The translations under genes were made by a program, and so were the position numbers. A DNA stretch of 46,564 bases from Lachnospiraceae bacterium AM48-27BH (GTDB lineage Bacteria > Bacillota > Clostridia > Lachnospirales > Lachnospiraceae). A model generated the notes under the pieces. That model had not been told where the DNA came from, did no database searches, and saw only the letters and a program-made list of their open reading frames with translations. Position 1 is the stretch's first letter; each line of letters begins with the position of its first letter. This document shows, piece by piece, positions 7,745 to 17,180 of this stretch. The DNA lies in contig QUFC01000034.1 in assembly GCA_003478355.1 (NCBI GenBank), positions 1 through 46,564 on the forward strand, in the 5' to 3' direction.

Positions 7745-9079
7745 ATGGGTACTTGGTATGAAAAGGGGATCTTCTATCACATGTATCCCCTGGGGCTGAC
7801 CGGGGCTCCAAAACACAATGACCAGACAGAGGTCACTGACCGGATGAAGGAACTGGAGGAGTGGATTCCCCATATGCGTTCCCTGGGATGTAACAGTCTC
7901 TACATCGGCCCGTTATTCGAATCTTCCACCCACGGCTATGACACCAGAGATTACAAACTGGTGGACCGCCGCCTTGGTGACAACGACGGCTTTCGTCATT
8001 TCGTAAAAGCATGCCATGAGGCAGGCATCCGCGTGGTGGTGGACGGCGTGTTCAACCACACCGGACGAGAATTCTTTGCTTTCCAGGACATTCAGAAAAA
8101 CCGGGAGAATTCTCCTTACAGGGACTGGTACCGGGGTGTGAACTTCGGCTGGGGAAGCCCCATGGGAGACTCCTTTGGCTATGAGGCATGGCAGGGGCAT
8201 TATGAGCTTCCGTGCTTAAACCTATGGAATCCGGAAGTCAAACAATACCTCTTCGATGTGATCCGATTCTGGATCGACGAGTTTGATATTGACGGTATCC
8301 GCTTAGACTGTGCCAATGTCCTGGATTTTAACTTCATGAAGGAAATGCGGGCACAGACTGCCACCATGAAACCGGATTTCTGGCTCATGGGCGAGGTGAT
8401 CCACGGTGAGTATTCTCGTTGGGTAAACCCGGAGATGCTTCATTCCGTTACCAACTATGAGCTTCACAAGGGATTGTATTCCGGTCACAACGACCATAAC
8501 TATTTTGAGATCGCCCACACCGTGCGCCGTCTGGAGCAGGTGGGCTATCAGCTTTACACCTTCGTGGACAACCATGACGAGGACCGTCTGGCCAGCAAGC
8601 TTCGTAACCCGGAACACCTATATTCTGTATACACCCTGCTCTACACCCTGCCCGGCATTCCATCCATTTATTACGGCAGTGAGTGGGGCATGGAAGGCAG
8701 ACGGACCAGGGAAAGCGACGATATGCTGCGTCCCTGCATCCGCATCACCGATGAGGCTTCCTACCACACCGATCTGACCGACTACATCAGCAGGTTAGGC
8801 CAGATCCATGAGGAACAGCCAGAACTCCACATGGGACGCTACCAGGAACTGACCTTAACCAACCGTCAGTACTCCTTTGCCCGCCACGGAGACCACTCCT
8901 GCGTTATCATCGCAGTGAACAATGACGAGAATCCGGCGTCCATGGACATTCCGGTTCCACTCCACGCTTCCACCGCGGAAAATCTCCTGGATCACACCGA
9001 GATCCAGATCCAGAATGGACGGATACACATCACGCTTCAGGCTGGTCGGGGGGCCATCCTGAAAATCAGGGAGGAATAA
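7745..9079 (+). CDS. GH13 alpha-amylase family enzyme
   Basis: A 444-residue glycoside hydrolase family 13 protein without a signal peptide, so it acts on intracellular alpha-glucans or maltodextrins. The four GH13 regions are visible: DGVFNHTG, DGIRLDCAN (nucleophile Asp), LMGEVIHG (acid/base Glu) and FVDNHDEDR (stabilising Asp). A short C-terminal beta domain follows. ATG at 7745 has GGAGG about nine bases upstream. The branching enzyme starts three bases after its stop, so the two are tightly coupled and probably act on the same glycogen-like polymer. The exact specificity (maltodextrin glucosidase, alpha-amylase or transglycosylase) cannot be assigned from motifs. Confidence 0.88.
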   Translation: MGTWYEKGIFYHMYPLGLTGAPKHNDQTEVTDRMKELEEWIPHMRSLGCNSLYIGPLFESSTHGYDTRDYKLVDRRLGDNDGFRHFVKACHEAGIRVVVDGVFNHTGREFFAFQDIQKNRENSPYRDWYRGVNFGWGSPMGDSFGYEAWQGHYELPCLNLWNPEVKQYLFDVIRFWIDEFDIDGIRLDCANVLDFNFMKEMRAQTATMKPDFWLMGEVIHGEYSRWVNPEMLHSVTNYELHKGLYSGHNDHNYFEIAHTVRRLEQVGYQLYTFVDNHDEDRLASKLRNPEHLYSVYTLLYTLPGIPSIYYGSEWGMEGRRTRESDDMLRPCIRITDEASYHTDLTDYISRLGQIHEEQPELHMGRYQELTLTNRQYSFARHGDHSCVIIAVNNDENPASMDIPVPLHASTAENLLDHTEIQIQNGRIHITLQAGRGAILKIREE

Positions 9080-9082
9080 TGT

Positions 9083-10993
9083 ATGGCACGTAGCAAAAAA
9101 GAAATCGGAACGGGATTTATCACACAGATGGACCGCTATCTGTTTGGAGAAGGAACCCATTATCAGATCTATGATAAGCTGGGTGCGCACCCGAAAAATT
9201 ATAAGGGGAAAGACGGTTTTTATTTTGCTGTATGGGCGCCTCACGCCGCTGCTGTTTCTGTAGTCGGCGATTTCAACAACTGGGACCCGGATGCGGATCC
9301 CATGAAGGTTTTGGAGACCTCCGGCATCTACGAAGCATTTATCCCGGGCTTAAAAGAGGGGGAATTATACAAATTCGCCATCACGACACAGTCCGGCAAG
9401 GTATTATTCAAGAGCGATCCTTACGCTTTCGGCAGCGAGTACCGTCCGGGAACCGCTTCCATCACCCGGGATATTTCCGGCTTTCAATGGAAGGACAATA
9501 CCTGGATGACCAAGCGGGAAACCCAGGATCTTACTACCTCTCCACTTTCCATCTACGAAGTGCATCTCGGCTCCTGGAGAAAGGCCAACCGGGAGGAAAA
9601 GGACGGTTATTATACCTACATAGAGGCAGCTCACGAGCTGGCCGCCTACGTGAAAGACATGGGCTACACCCACGTGGAGCTGATGGGTATCGCGGAACAC
9701 CCGTATGACGGCTCCTGGGGCTATCAGGTGACCGGATATTATGCGCCGACCAGCCGTTATGGCACCGCTGCCGAATTCATGTATTTTGTCAACTATATGC
9801 ACAAGCATGGCATCGGTGTGATCTTAGACTGGGTTCCTGCCCATTTTCCAAAGGACGCCCACGGTCTGGCTGATTTTGACGGACAGGCTCTCTACGAATA
9901 CGCAGATCCACGCAAAGGCGAGCATCCGGACTGGGGCACCAAGGTCTTTGATTACAGCCGCAACGAGGTCTCCAATTTCCTGATCGCCAACGCTTTATAC
10001 TGGATCGAGCAGTATCACATCGATGGGCTTCGTGTAGACGCTGTGGCTTCCATGCTGTATCTGGACTACGGACGCACACCTGGAAACTGGGTTCCGAATC
10101 AATACGGGGAAAATAAAAACTTAGAAGCCATCGAGTTCTTCCGCCACTTAAACAGCGTGGTAAACAAACAGGGCCACGGTGCGGCAGTGATCGCAGAGGA
10201 ATCCACCGCATGGCCGATGGTTACCGGCAGACCGGAAGACGGCGGCCTTGGTTTCAAATTCAAATGGAACATGGGCTGGATGCACGATTTCCTGGAATAC
10301 ATGAAATTGGACCCGTATTTCCGCAAATTTAACCACAACAAGATGACCTTCGGCATGACCTACGCCACCAGTGAGAATTTCATCCTGGTGCTGTCCCACG
10401 ACGAAGTGGTTCATTTGAAATGCTCTATGATCAACAAAATGCCCGGCATCTATGAGGACAAGTTCGCCAATTTAAAAGTAGGCTACACCTTCATGATGGG
10501 ACATCCGGGCAAGAAACTATTATTTATGGGACAGGATTTCGGACAGTTCCACGAATGGGACGAGAAAGTGGCTCTGGACTGGTATTTAGCTGACGAGCCG
10601 CTGCACAAAGACCTTCAGGACTACTGCCGTGACCTGCTCCATCTGTACAAAAAATACCCTGCTTGTTACAGCCAGGACTATGATTGGAAGGGATTCCAGT
10701 GGATCAACGCCAATGACGCAGACCGCAGCATTTTCAGCTTCGTCCGTTATTCCGCCACCGGCAGACAAAATCTGTTATTTGTCTGCAACTTCACCCCTGT
10801 TTCCCGCCCAGATTACCGGGTCGGTGTTCCGAAATCCGGCAATTACACCCTGATCCTGGATGAAACACACGGTTCTTATAAGACCGGCGATCAGAAGATC
10901 GTATTTAAGGCGAAAAAGAGCGAATGTGACGGCCAGCCGTACTCCATCGCTTACCCGCTTCCGGCCTATGGAACCGCGATCTTCAGGTTCTAA
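9083..10993 (+). CDS. glgB: 1,4-alpha-glucan branching enzyme
   Basis: A 636-residue enzyme that makes alpha-1,6 branches in glycogen. An N-terminal CBM48 domain (FYFAVWAPHAAAVSVVGDFNNW) is followed by the GH13 barrel, with EVHLGSW, the branching-enzyme signature GYTHVELMGIAEHPYDGSWG, DGLRVDAVASM (nucleophile Asp), AEEST (acid/base Glu) and LSHDEVVH. A C-terminal beta domain ends the protein. Length is typical. ATG at 9083 follows AGGGAGGA. The gene sits between the amylase and a two-component system. No glgC, glgA or glgP is in the window, so the rest of the pathway must lie elsewhere. Confidence 0.95.
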   Translation: MARSKKEIGTGFITQMDRYLFGEGTHYQIYDKLGAHPKNYKGKDGFYFAVWAPHAAAVSVVGDFNNWDPDADPMKVLETSGIYEAFIPGLKEGELYKFAITTQSGKVLFKSDPYAFGSEYRPGTASITRDISGFQWKDNTWMTKRETQDLTTSPLSIYEVHLGSWRKANREEKDGYYTYIEAAHELAAYVKDMGYTHVELMGIAEHPYDGSWGYQVTGYYAPTSRYGTAAEFMYFVNYMHKHGIGVILDWVPAHFPKDAHGLADFDGQALYEYADPRKGEHPDWGTKVFDYSRNEVSNFLIANALYWIEQYHIDGLRVDAVASMLYLDYGRTPGNWVPNQYGENKNLEAIEFFRHLNSVVNKQGHGAAVIAEESTAWPMVTGRPEDGGLGFKFKWNMGWMHDFLEYMKLDPYFRKFNHNKMTFGMTYATSENFILVLSHDEVVHLKCSMINKMPGIYEDKFANLKVGYTFMMGHPGKKLLFMGQDFGQFHEWDEKVALDWYLADEPLHKDLQDYCRDLLHLYKKYPACYSQDYDWKGFQWINANDADRSIFSFVRYSATGRQNLLFVCNFTPVSRPDYRVGVPKSGNYTLILDETHGSYKTGDQKIVFKAKKSECDGQPYSIAYPLPAYGTAIFRF

Positions 10994-11010
10994 AAGGAGG
11001 ATAAACTACC

Positions 11011-11706
11011 ATGCAGACAATCCTTGTTTGCGATGACGATAAACAGATCGTCGAGGCCATTGATATTTACCTGACCGGCGAAGGTTTTCAGGTGATCAAG
11101 GCTTATGATGGCTATGAAGCACTGGAATTACTGGAAAATAACAGCGTGGATCTGATGATCGTGGATGTGATGATGCCGGGCTTAGACGGCATCCGCACCA
11201 CGTTGAAGGTAAGGGAGACCAGCAGTATCCCCATCATCATTCTCTCTGCAAAATCAGAGGACGCTGACAAGATCCTTGGCTTAAATATCGGCGCTGACGA
11301 TTACATCACCAAGCCATTTAACCCGCTGGAATTAGTGGCCCGTGTCAAATCCCACATGCGCCGCTACACCCAGCTTGGCAATTTAAGCCAGCAGTCCACC
11401 GACACCATTTACCGCTGCGGTGGCCTTCAGATCAACGATGATACCAAGGAAGTGTACGTGGATGACGAACAGATCAAGCTGACTCCCATTGAATACAACA
11501 TCCTGCTGCTTCTGGTGAAGAATGCCGGAAAGGTGTTCTCCATCGATGAGATCTATGAGCAGATCTGGAATGAGGAGGCCATCGGCGCCGACAACACCGT
11601 AGCAGTACATATCCGGCACATCCGTGAAAAGATCGAGATCAACCCGCGGGAGCCACGGTACTTAAAAGTTGTCTGGGGTGTTGGCTATAAGATTGAAAAG
11701 CAGTAG
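11011..11706 (+). CDS. OmpR/PhoB-family response regulator
   Basis: A 231-residue regulator: receiver domain with acidic pocket CDDD, phospho-acceptor Asp52 in IVDVMMPG, and Lys in ITKPFNPLEL, followed by a winged-helix DNA-binding domain (HIRHIREKIE and VWGVGYKIEK at the end). AAAGGAGG precedes ATG at 11011. It lies 17 bases after glgB and nine bases before its partner kinase, so it is probably in the same transcript. The combination suggests, but does not prove, control of the glycogen or envelope genes nearby. Typical full length, no defects. Confidence 0.93.
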   Translation: MQTILVCDDDKQIVEAIDIYLTGEGFQVIKAYDGYEALELLENNSVDLMIVDVMMPGLDGIRTTLKVRETSSIPIIILSAKSEDADKILGLNIGADDYITKPFNPLELVARVKSHMRRYTQLGNLSQQSTDTIYRCGGLQINDDTKEVYVDDEQIKLTPIEYNILLLLVKNAGKVFSIDEIYEQIWNEEAIGADNTVAVHIRHIREKIEINPREPRYLKVVWGVGYKIEKQ

Positions 11707-11715
11707 GTGTCACCT

Positions 11716-13299
11716 ATGAAAGAACAGAATGGCAAACGAAATGCCTGGCCTATGGCCTTAAAAAAACAGACTGCATTTATGATCCACCTGCTGTTCCTGG
11801 TCCTGTTCCTCGTTGGTTCCATTTTCGTCTATTTCAACGAGAACTACGGGCGGGGGCTTAACTGGGTCCGGGAGGAAAATTACGCAGATACCTATTCCTG
11901 CACCAGCCAGCTGGAATCAGACGTGGAAAATATCTTCAAATACGTCAGCTACAAAAACCTTCTGGAAAAAAACGGGGAGATCAACTACCAGACCGACATG
12001 GTCTGCGTTACCTTCAGCTCCGGCCGCACGGTAATCTACACACTGGATGAGATGATCCGATACGCAAAAAGCCTGGGCTACTATCTGACTGATTCCTATG
12101 AGGTGGCAGGGGGTCCGTCTGTGGCGGACAATTCCGATGATGATGATCTGCCGTTGATCGAATGGAAGGCTTACGACCCCAACGAGGTTTATTCAGAACC
12201 CGGGGATCAGTACGCTTCACTGGAAGATCTGTCCGTACAGGTTCTGGAGGTTCTGGGTGATTACTATCAGATCCGCAACAACTATATCAACCAGCCCTCT
12301 AACCTGCATTTCAGAGTCTCTTACCGGAATCAGTCCGGACAGGAAAATGTCTACACGAACTCCAACGACATGACCACAGAGCAGATCCGTTCCTTTGGAC
12401 GTTACCTCTATATCTCCGGTGAATCCATCCTGATGGACACCAACTTAAAATACGTCCCGGAAAACATCACCTCCCAGCTGGAGACTTATAATCTTTACGG
12501 CAATAATGATTATTACATTGTTTTAGGACTGGATACCAGCTATCCATATACAGACCCTTACTCCACTGCCCATAATCAGTATGAGAAGATCCGTCTGGAC
12601 TATATCTCCGGTATGGTACTGTTCACTCTTGGTGGAATCGGCGCCATCATCACGCTGGTCATCATGATCGTCCTGACCGGACACTGTGACGAATCTCCCA
12701 AAAAGATCCAGCTTTGCCGTTTTGATCAGATTCCTCTTGGGGCTTTCCTTGGCTTATGGGCGGTTTCTCTGGCTGCAGCACACTATCTGACCCGTCAGTA
12801 CGGCGAATTTTATTTGAATTTCCTGATCAGTGAACAGTATTGGGACTACAGCAGCCGCTGGATGGAAATGACCGTTTCCTATGGCATTACACTTCCTGCA
12901 CTTTTAAGCCTTATCCGCTGCTATAAAGCTGGTGTCATCTGGAAAAACAGTCTGACCTGCCGTATCCTGGACAAGTGCCTGACAGCGTTGACAAACTGCT
13001 CCTTTCCGGTCCGTTTATCTCTTTGCTTCGCCGGATATCTGACCGTGGATGGCGTGCTTTTCGCCTGCTTTGCTTATTTTTTCTTAAAACAGGACTCTTT
13101 AAGTTTTTCCTATCTGTATCTGGTTCCTGCTGTGATCTTTATCGGTTTTCAGATATGGATCTTCCTGCTTCTATTCCGGAATCAGGTAGAATATGAGAAG
13201 ATCACCCATGGTATTTTCCAGATGGCTGATGGTGATACGGAATATAAGATCGATTCTGACGGTTTTTCCGGCAAAGGCGAAACAGTTGCCAAAGCCTGA
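11716..13299 (+). CDS. Histidine kinase, sensor part (frameshifted gene, 5' portion)
   Basis: Encodes the membrane sensor half of a large kinase: one N-terminal helix (residues about 20-40), an external domain of about 260 residues, then five more membrane helices, ending in a HAMP-like linker. The frame closes at 13297-13299 in GETVAKA-stop. The expected continuation LNNIGDGMETAL lies in the -1 frame. Adding one C in the run at 13295-13296 joins this part to the transmitter half, giving about 791 residues. ATG at 11716 is preferred over GTG at 11707, with a weak TAGGTG upstream. As written, the product would be a sensor without catalytic domains. Confidence 0.85.
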   Translation: MKEQNGKRNAWPMALKKQTAFMIHLLFLVLFLVGSIFVYFNENYGRGLNWVREENYADTYSCTSQLESDVENIFKYVSYKNLLEKNGEINYQTDMVCVTFSSGRTVIYTLDEMIRYAKSLGYYLTDSYEVAGGPSVADNSDDDDLPLIEWKAYDPNEVYSEPGDQYASLEDLSVQVLEVLGDYYQIRNNYINQPSNLHFRVSYRNQSGQENVYTNSNDMTTEQIRSFGRYLYISGESILMDTNLKYVPENITSQLETYNLYGNNDYYIVLGLDTSYPYTDPYSTAHNQYEKIRLDYISGMVLFTLGGIGAIITLVIMIVLTGHCDESPKKIQLCRFDQIPLGAFLGLWAVSLAAAHYLTRQYGEFYLNFLISEQYWDYSSRWMEMTVSYGITLPALLSLIRCYKAGVIWKNSLTCRILDKCLTALTNCSFPVRLSLCFAGYLTVDGVLFACFAYFFLKQDSLSFSYLYLVPAVIFIGFQIWIFLLLFRNQVEYEKITHGIFQMADGDTEYKIDSDGFSGKGETVAKA

Positions 13300-14090
13300 A
13301 TAACATCGGTGACGGCATGGAAACTGCCTTGAAAGAACAGGTCAAAAGTGAACGCTTAAAGGCTGATCTGATCACCAATGTGTCCCATGATATCAAGACG
13401 CCTCTCACGTCTATTATCAACTATGTGGATTTATTAAAACGAGAAAAGATCCAGGACGAGAAGATCGCCCGGTATTTAGATATCTTAGACCAGAAATCCC
13501 AGCGGTTAAAGACACTGACGGAGGATCTGGTAGAAGCCTCCAAGGCCAGCTCTGGCAACTTAAAGCTGGAGATCGCCAAGATCGATCTGGTGGAGATGAT
13601 CCAGCAGACCAATGGAGAATTTGAAGAAAAATACCAGATCCGACATCTGGATCTGGTATCTTCTCTCCCGAATGAATGCCTTCTGATCGCTGTGGACGGA
13701 CGCCGTCTGTGGCGGGTTTTGGAAAACCTTTACAATAACGCATTCAAATATGCCATGGAGAACAGCCGCATCTATGTGGATGTGACCTCCTCCGATGGAT
13801 TTGCTTATTTTACGATCAAAAATGTCTCTGCCAATCCGTTAAATATCCATGCGGATGAACTGACAGAGCGATTCGTCCGGGGCGATGTTGCCAGAACCAC
13901 CGAAGGAAGTGGTCTGGGACTTTCCATCGCCAAGGACTTAACCCAGCTTCAAGGCGGAACCTTCAAGCTTTACATCGATGGCGATCTCTTCAAGGCACAG
14001 GTAGGATTCCCACTCTGTAACCTAGAAGAACCGGAGCATTTAGAAGATTCTCCAGCCACAGATGAAGTTGTTTCTCCACCAGGAGCTTAA
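13296..14090 (+). CDS. Histidine kinase, transmitter part (frameshifted gene, 3' portion)
   Basis: Carries the HisKA dimerisation domain with phospho-accepting His in NVSHDIKTPLTS and an ATP-binding HATPase domain (N box NLYNNAFKYA, G boxes around SGLGLSIAKDL). It continues directly from the sensor half at 11716-13299 in another frame. An internal ATG at 13317 with only a weak GGTGA could allow separate translation, but the simplest reading is a one-base loss. The protein has an acidic tail of about 25 residues beyond the catalytic core, which overlaps the end of the opposing NlpC/P60 gene by 51 bases. Confidence 0.85.
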   Translation: MNNIGDGMETALKEQVKSERLKADLITNVSHDIKTPLTSIINYVDLLKREKIQDEKIARYLDILDQKSQRLKTLTEDLVEASKASSGNLKLEIAKIDLVEMIQQTNGEFEEKYQIRHLDLVSSLPNECLLIAVDGRRLWRVLENLYNNAFKYAMENSRIYVDVTSSDGFAYFTIKNVSANPLNIHADELTERFVRGDVARTTEGSGLGLSIAKDLTQLQGGTFKLYIDGDLFKAQVGFPLCNLEEPEHLEDSPATDEVVSPPGA

Positions 14091-15578
14091 AGAACGGTGA
14101 ACCACCTTTCCGTTACTGGAGGACGCATCGATCACGGTGCCTCCTCCGGCAACGATACCTACATGTCCGCTTACAACGATAATATCTCCAGCCTGAAGGC
14201 TGTTAAAATTCGTGATCTTTGTGTATTTTCCAATACTTCTCCAGCCGGAGGATGTGGTATAACTCTGTTTTACTCCCGCTTTATTCAGACACCAGTATAC
14301 AAAACCGGAACAGTCAAAGCTGTTCGGACCTTTGGCGCCCCATACATACGGACTTCCCAGCTTGGAGCTTGCGATAGATAAGAGTCCGCTGACACCACTG
14401 CCTCCAACACTTCCTTTGGAACCGCCGGAAGAACTGGAATTACTCTTACCGGAAGATCCGGAAGAAGAACTGGAAGATCCAGTAGATTTCTTTACATCAT
14501 TGCTGGTCAGCTTCGCCATGGTCATCCGTCCTACAGAACCATCACTTGCCAGACCATTGTTGCTCTGGAAGCTCTTGACCGCACTTTCTGTCTTATCACC
14601 AAAATATCCCGTTACATTGGAAGAAGATAAATATCCATATTTGCTGAGCAGGTTCTGGACCTGTTTGACGCTGTCACCCTGATCACCAAGGACAAGACCG
14701 TTGGCCACAGCTCCCGGATCATTTAATGCGGCTCTGGTGGACGGCCCTAAGTAACCATCAACAACCAGGTCATTACGGGACTGGAACTGCTTTAATGCCA
14801 CAGAGGTATCATTTCCATAGGTTCCGTCTGGTTCTGTTGTCAGATAGCCTAACTCTTTCAACCGTTTCTGGGCGGCTTCTACCACTTCACTCTTATCTCC
14901 GTAAACCAATAAGTTTGGTTTCACATCTTCACTATATAATAAGTTCACGGTACGGCGGCCTACCTTGCCATCCTGATCCAGACCATTGACCTGCTGCATC
15001 TTCTTAACCGCTTCTTCCGTTTTCTCACCGAAATTACCGGTCACCAGATCTGCCGTAGCCAGATAACCCAATTCATATAAACGTTTCTGGATACGCTCGA
15101 TATCGGAGCCCTGGTCGCCATTCTGCGCTGCATAATACTTGGCGTTGGGATCCATAATCGCATCCCAGGTAGCCGGGCCTACGATTCCGTCCTGATTCAG
15201 TTTATTCTGCCGCTGGAAGGTTTTCACTGCTTCCTGGGTCACATTTCCAAAATATTCCGTCGGCTCATCGTTATCCATAAAGCCTAACTCCATCAACCGG
15301 GCCTGCAGCTCTGAGATCTTCTCATGTTCCACACCCAGCCGCAGATACTCCGGTGCAGGCTCTGTCTCCGGAACCGGAAGATCCTTTAAACGCTCATAAT
15401 CCGGTCCATCCGGCGTTAACTGCTCCATGCCGTCCACCACCGCCTGACCTTCACTTTCTGTCTGGATGGACACTTTTACCGGCTCGTTAGAATTCGACAC
15501 CGGGGTTTTGCCACAACCGGACAGAAGCATCGCCACTGCAAGTGTAGCTGCCGCGGTTCTGTATATCTTATGTTTCAT
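14040..15578 (-). CDS. NlpC/P60 peptidoglycan hydrolase lipoprotein with four PG-binding repeats
   Basis: A 512-residue exported lipoprotein. The signal peptide ends in lipobox LLSGCG (Cys near residue 22). Four peptidoglycan-binding (PG_binding_1) repeats follow, each with an ELGFM/ELGYL-type motif and a DG-VG motif. Then comes a Ser/Gly-rich linker (about residues 370-395) and a C-terminal NlpC/P60 cysteine peptidase domain with catalytic Cys in FDCSGF and His in GHVGIV. It probably cleaves peptide stems in the cell wall. The ATG has AAAAAAAGGAG upstream. A sequence related to the end of the MITE at 28807 lies in its leader at 15610-15637. Confidence 0.92.
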   Translation of the reverse strand: MKHKIYRTAAATLAVAMLLSGCGKTPVSNSNEPVKVSIQTESEGQAVVDGMEQLTPDGPDYERLKDLPVPETEPAPEYLRLGVEHEKISELQARLMELGFMDNDEPTEYFGNVTQEAVKTFQRQNKLNQDGIVGPATWDAIMDPNAKYYAAQNGDQGSDIERIQKRLYELGYLATADLVTGNFGEKTEEAVKKMQQVNGLDQDGKVGRRTVNLLYSEDVKPNLLVYGDKSEVVEAAQKRLKELGYLTTEPDGTYGNDTSVALKQFQSRNDLVVDGYLGPSTRAALNDPGAVANGLVLGDQGDSVKQVQNLLSKYGYLSSSNVTGYFGDKTESAVKSFQSNNGLASDGSVGRMTMAKLTSNDVKKSTGSSSSSSGSSGKSNSSSSGGSKGSVGGSGVSGLLSIASSKLGSPYVWGAKGPNSFDCSGFVYWCLNKAGVKQSYTTSSGWRSIGKYTKITNFNSLQAGDIIVVSGHVGIVAGGGTVIDASSSNGKVVHRSLSSWWRNNFICGWRIF

Positions 15579-15733
15579 TCACCCATTTCTCCTTTTTTTG
15601 CCTCATATCGTAACGATCCCGTATCTTCATCATTACGCCATGCTCTGGTCAAATCCTGTCTATTGTAACATATTTTTAATATATTTAAAAGGCAGGAGGA
15701 GCGGTTCATACTTTTTTCATAAAATCGTCAAAA

Positions 15734-15762
15734 TTGACTTTTCAATCATGGGAGTCTATAAT
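15734..15762 (+). promoter_or_regulatory. Sigma-A promoter with inverted-repeat operator for the MFS gene
   Basis: TTGACT (15734-15739), 17-bp spacer, TATAAT (15757-15762). The -35 box is the right arm of a small inverted repeat, GTCAA-AA-TTGAC (15727-15738), a good position for a repressor site. Confidence 0.75.
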
Positions 15763-15815
15763 GACCACAACAGGCTTTTGTCTGATTTTGAGGGGAAAAA
15801 TTAGGGGAAATCATT

Positions 15816-17141
15816 ATGAAAACAACATCACAGATTCATTCTGCCGCATCGGTGCCGCCTTATCGGTGGTGCTATCTGGCGCTCAGCTCCTTTGGGCTGC
15901 TTTTTGTGGGCATTATCTATGCCTGGTCTATTTTCAAGGTTCCGCTTCAGGATGCTTTTGGCTGGGATGCACCGTCACTGGCAGTCAACTATTCACTGAG
16001 CGTGGCCTTTCTTTGTATCGGTGGTCTGGTGGGCGGATTATTGGATAAGAAGTTATCCACCAGAAGTCTTCTTCTTTTCGCTGCGTTTCTGTCCTTCGTG
16101 GGCTTTACGGTTACTTCCAGACTGGACGGTTCCAGCATCACCCTGCTTTACCTCGCTTACGGTATCGTAGCGGGAAGCGGCATCGGTATTTCTTATAACA
16201 CCCTACTGGCTGTAGGCAATTCCTGGTTCCCGGATAAGAAGGGGTTAAGCTCCGGTATTCTGATGATGTGCTTTGGTTTAAGCACTATGCTTCTGGGCAA
16301 GGTCGCCGCCGCCATGTTCGAGATGGAAGCATTCGGCTGGAGAAAGACATTTTTCTTTGTTGGAGCCATCATCGCCGTGATCCTGGTGATCTGCGCGTTA
16401 TTCTTAAAGAAACCGGGGGCGGATGTGGTGTTCCAGACAACGCCAGCAAAAGCTGGAAAATCCAAAACAAAAACCGCTGGTTCCGCTACAAACAAAGTTG
16501 CTGACAGTGCATACGTGAAAGCCTCTGCCACCCAGAGTTCTTCTGCGAAACCAATCTCCCAGCGTGATTACACCGCCGCAGAAACCATGAGAAGTCCAGC
16601 GTTCTGGATCTTCTTCGTCTATGGAACTCTGACTTGTTCTGTCGGCATGGTGGTCATCAATTTCGCCCTGGATCTGTCCCTGACCCTGGGCGCGTCCGTC
16701 GCTTTAGCAACCACTCTGGTCGGTGTTCTGTCCGCCTGTAACGGACTTGGCCGGATCGTCTGCGGTATCCTCTATGATACCACCAACTGCCGCACCACCA
16801 TGTTATTTGTCACTCTGGTGACCACCGGATCGGCGCTTTCTATCCTGTTGGCGCTTCAGACCGGATCGCTCCTCCTGGGTGTTCTTGGCATGTGCCTGGC
16901 AGGTATTTCTTATGGAAGTGTTCCGACCTTAAGCTCTGCATTCCTCATCGGTTTTTATGGCATCAGGGACTTCGCCACCAACTACAGTGTGGCCAACCTA
17001 CGTGGTCTGATCGGCTCCTTTGTGCCGACCATAGCAGGGTTTCTGCTTCAGTCCAGCGGCACCTATGTGACCCCGTTTTTACTGCTTTTGGGTATTTCCA
17101 TCATTTCGATCCCATTAAACTTCATGATCCGCAGACCATAA
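15816..17141 (+). CDS. MFS transporter, OFA (oxalate/formate antiporter-like) family
   Basis: A 441-residue protein with about twelve membrane helices and a charged central loop (about residues 200-245, Lys/Ala/Ser-rich). The start GLLFVGIIYAWSIFKVPLQ and the segment GISYNTLLAVGNSWFPDKKGLSSGI are characteristic of the OFA subfamily of the major facilitator superfamily, which exchanges small carboxylates. The substrate is not determined by these motifs. ATG at 15816 follows AGGGGAAA. It is a single-gene unit with its own strong promoter, and its stop codon lies in the loop of a perfect 10-bp inverted repeat (17125-17154). Confidence 0.9.
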   Translation: MKTTSQIHSAASVPPYRWCYLALSSFGLLFVGIIYAWSIFKVPLQDAFGWDAPSLAVNYSLSVAFLCIGGLVGGLLDKKLSTRSLLLFAAFLSFVGFTVTSRLDGSSITLLYLAYGIVAGSGIGISYNTLLAVGNSWFPDKKGLSSGILMMCFGLSTMLLGKVAAAMFEMEAFGWRKTFFFVGAIIAVILVICALFLKKPGADVVFQTTPAKAGKSKTKTAGSATNKVADSAYVKASATQSSSAKPISQRDYTAAETMRSPAFWIFFVYGTLTCSVGMVVINFALDLSLTLGASVALATTLVGVLSACNGLGRIVCGILYDTTNCRTTMLFVTLVTTGSALSILLALQTGSLLLGVLGMCLAGISYGSVPTLSSAFLIGFYGIRDFATNYSVANLRGLIGSFVPTIAGFLLQSSGTYVTPFLLLLGISIISIPLNFMIRRP

Positions 17142-17154
17142 GACCTGCGGATCA
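17125..17154 (+). terminator. Possible terminator overlapping the MFS stop codon
   Basis: Perfect 10-bp inverted repeat TGATCCGCAG / CTGCGGATCA with a 10-base loop that contains the TAA stop. The following bases (CGATTTCTTT) are only moderately T-rich, so termination is plausible but not certain. Confidence 0.5.
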
Positions 17155-17180
17155 CGATTTCTTTACTGATTCAGTTACAT

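Noticed and set aside
13288..13300. Programmed -1 frameshifting in the kinase gene
   Set aside because: No slippery heptamer such as AAAAAAG and no downstream stem close enough; a lost base explains it better.
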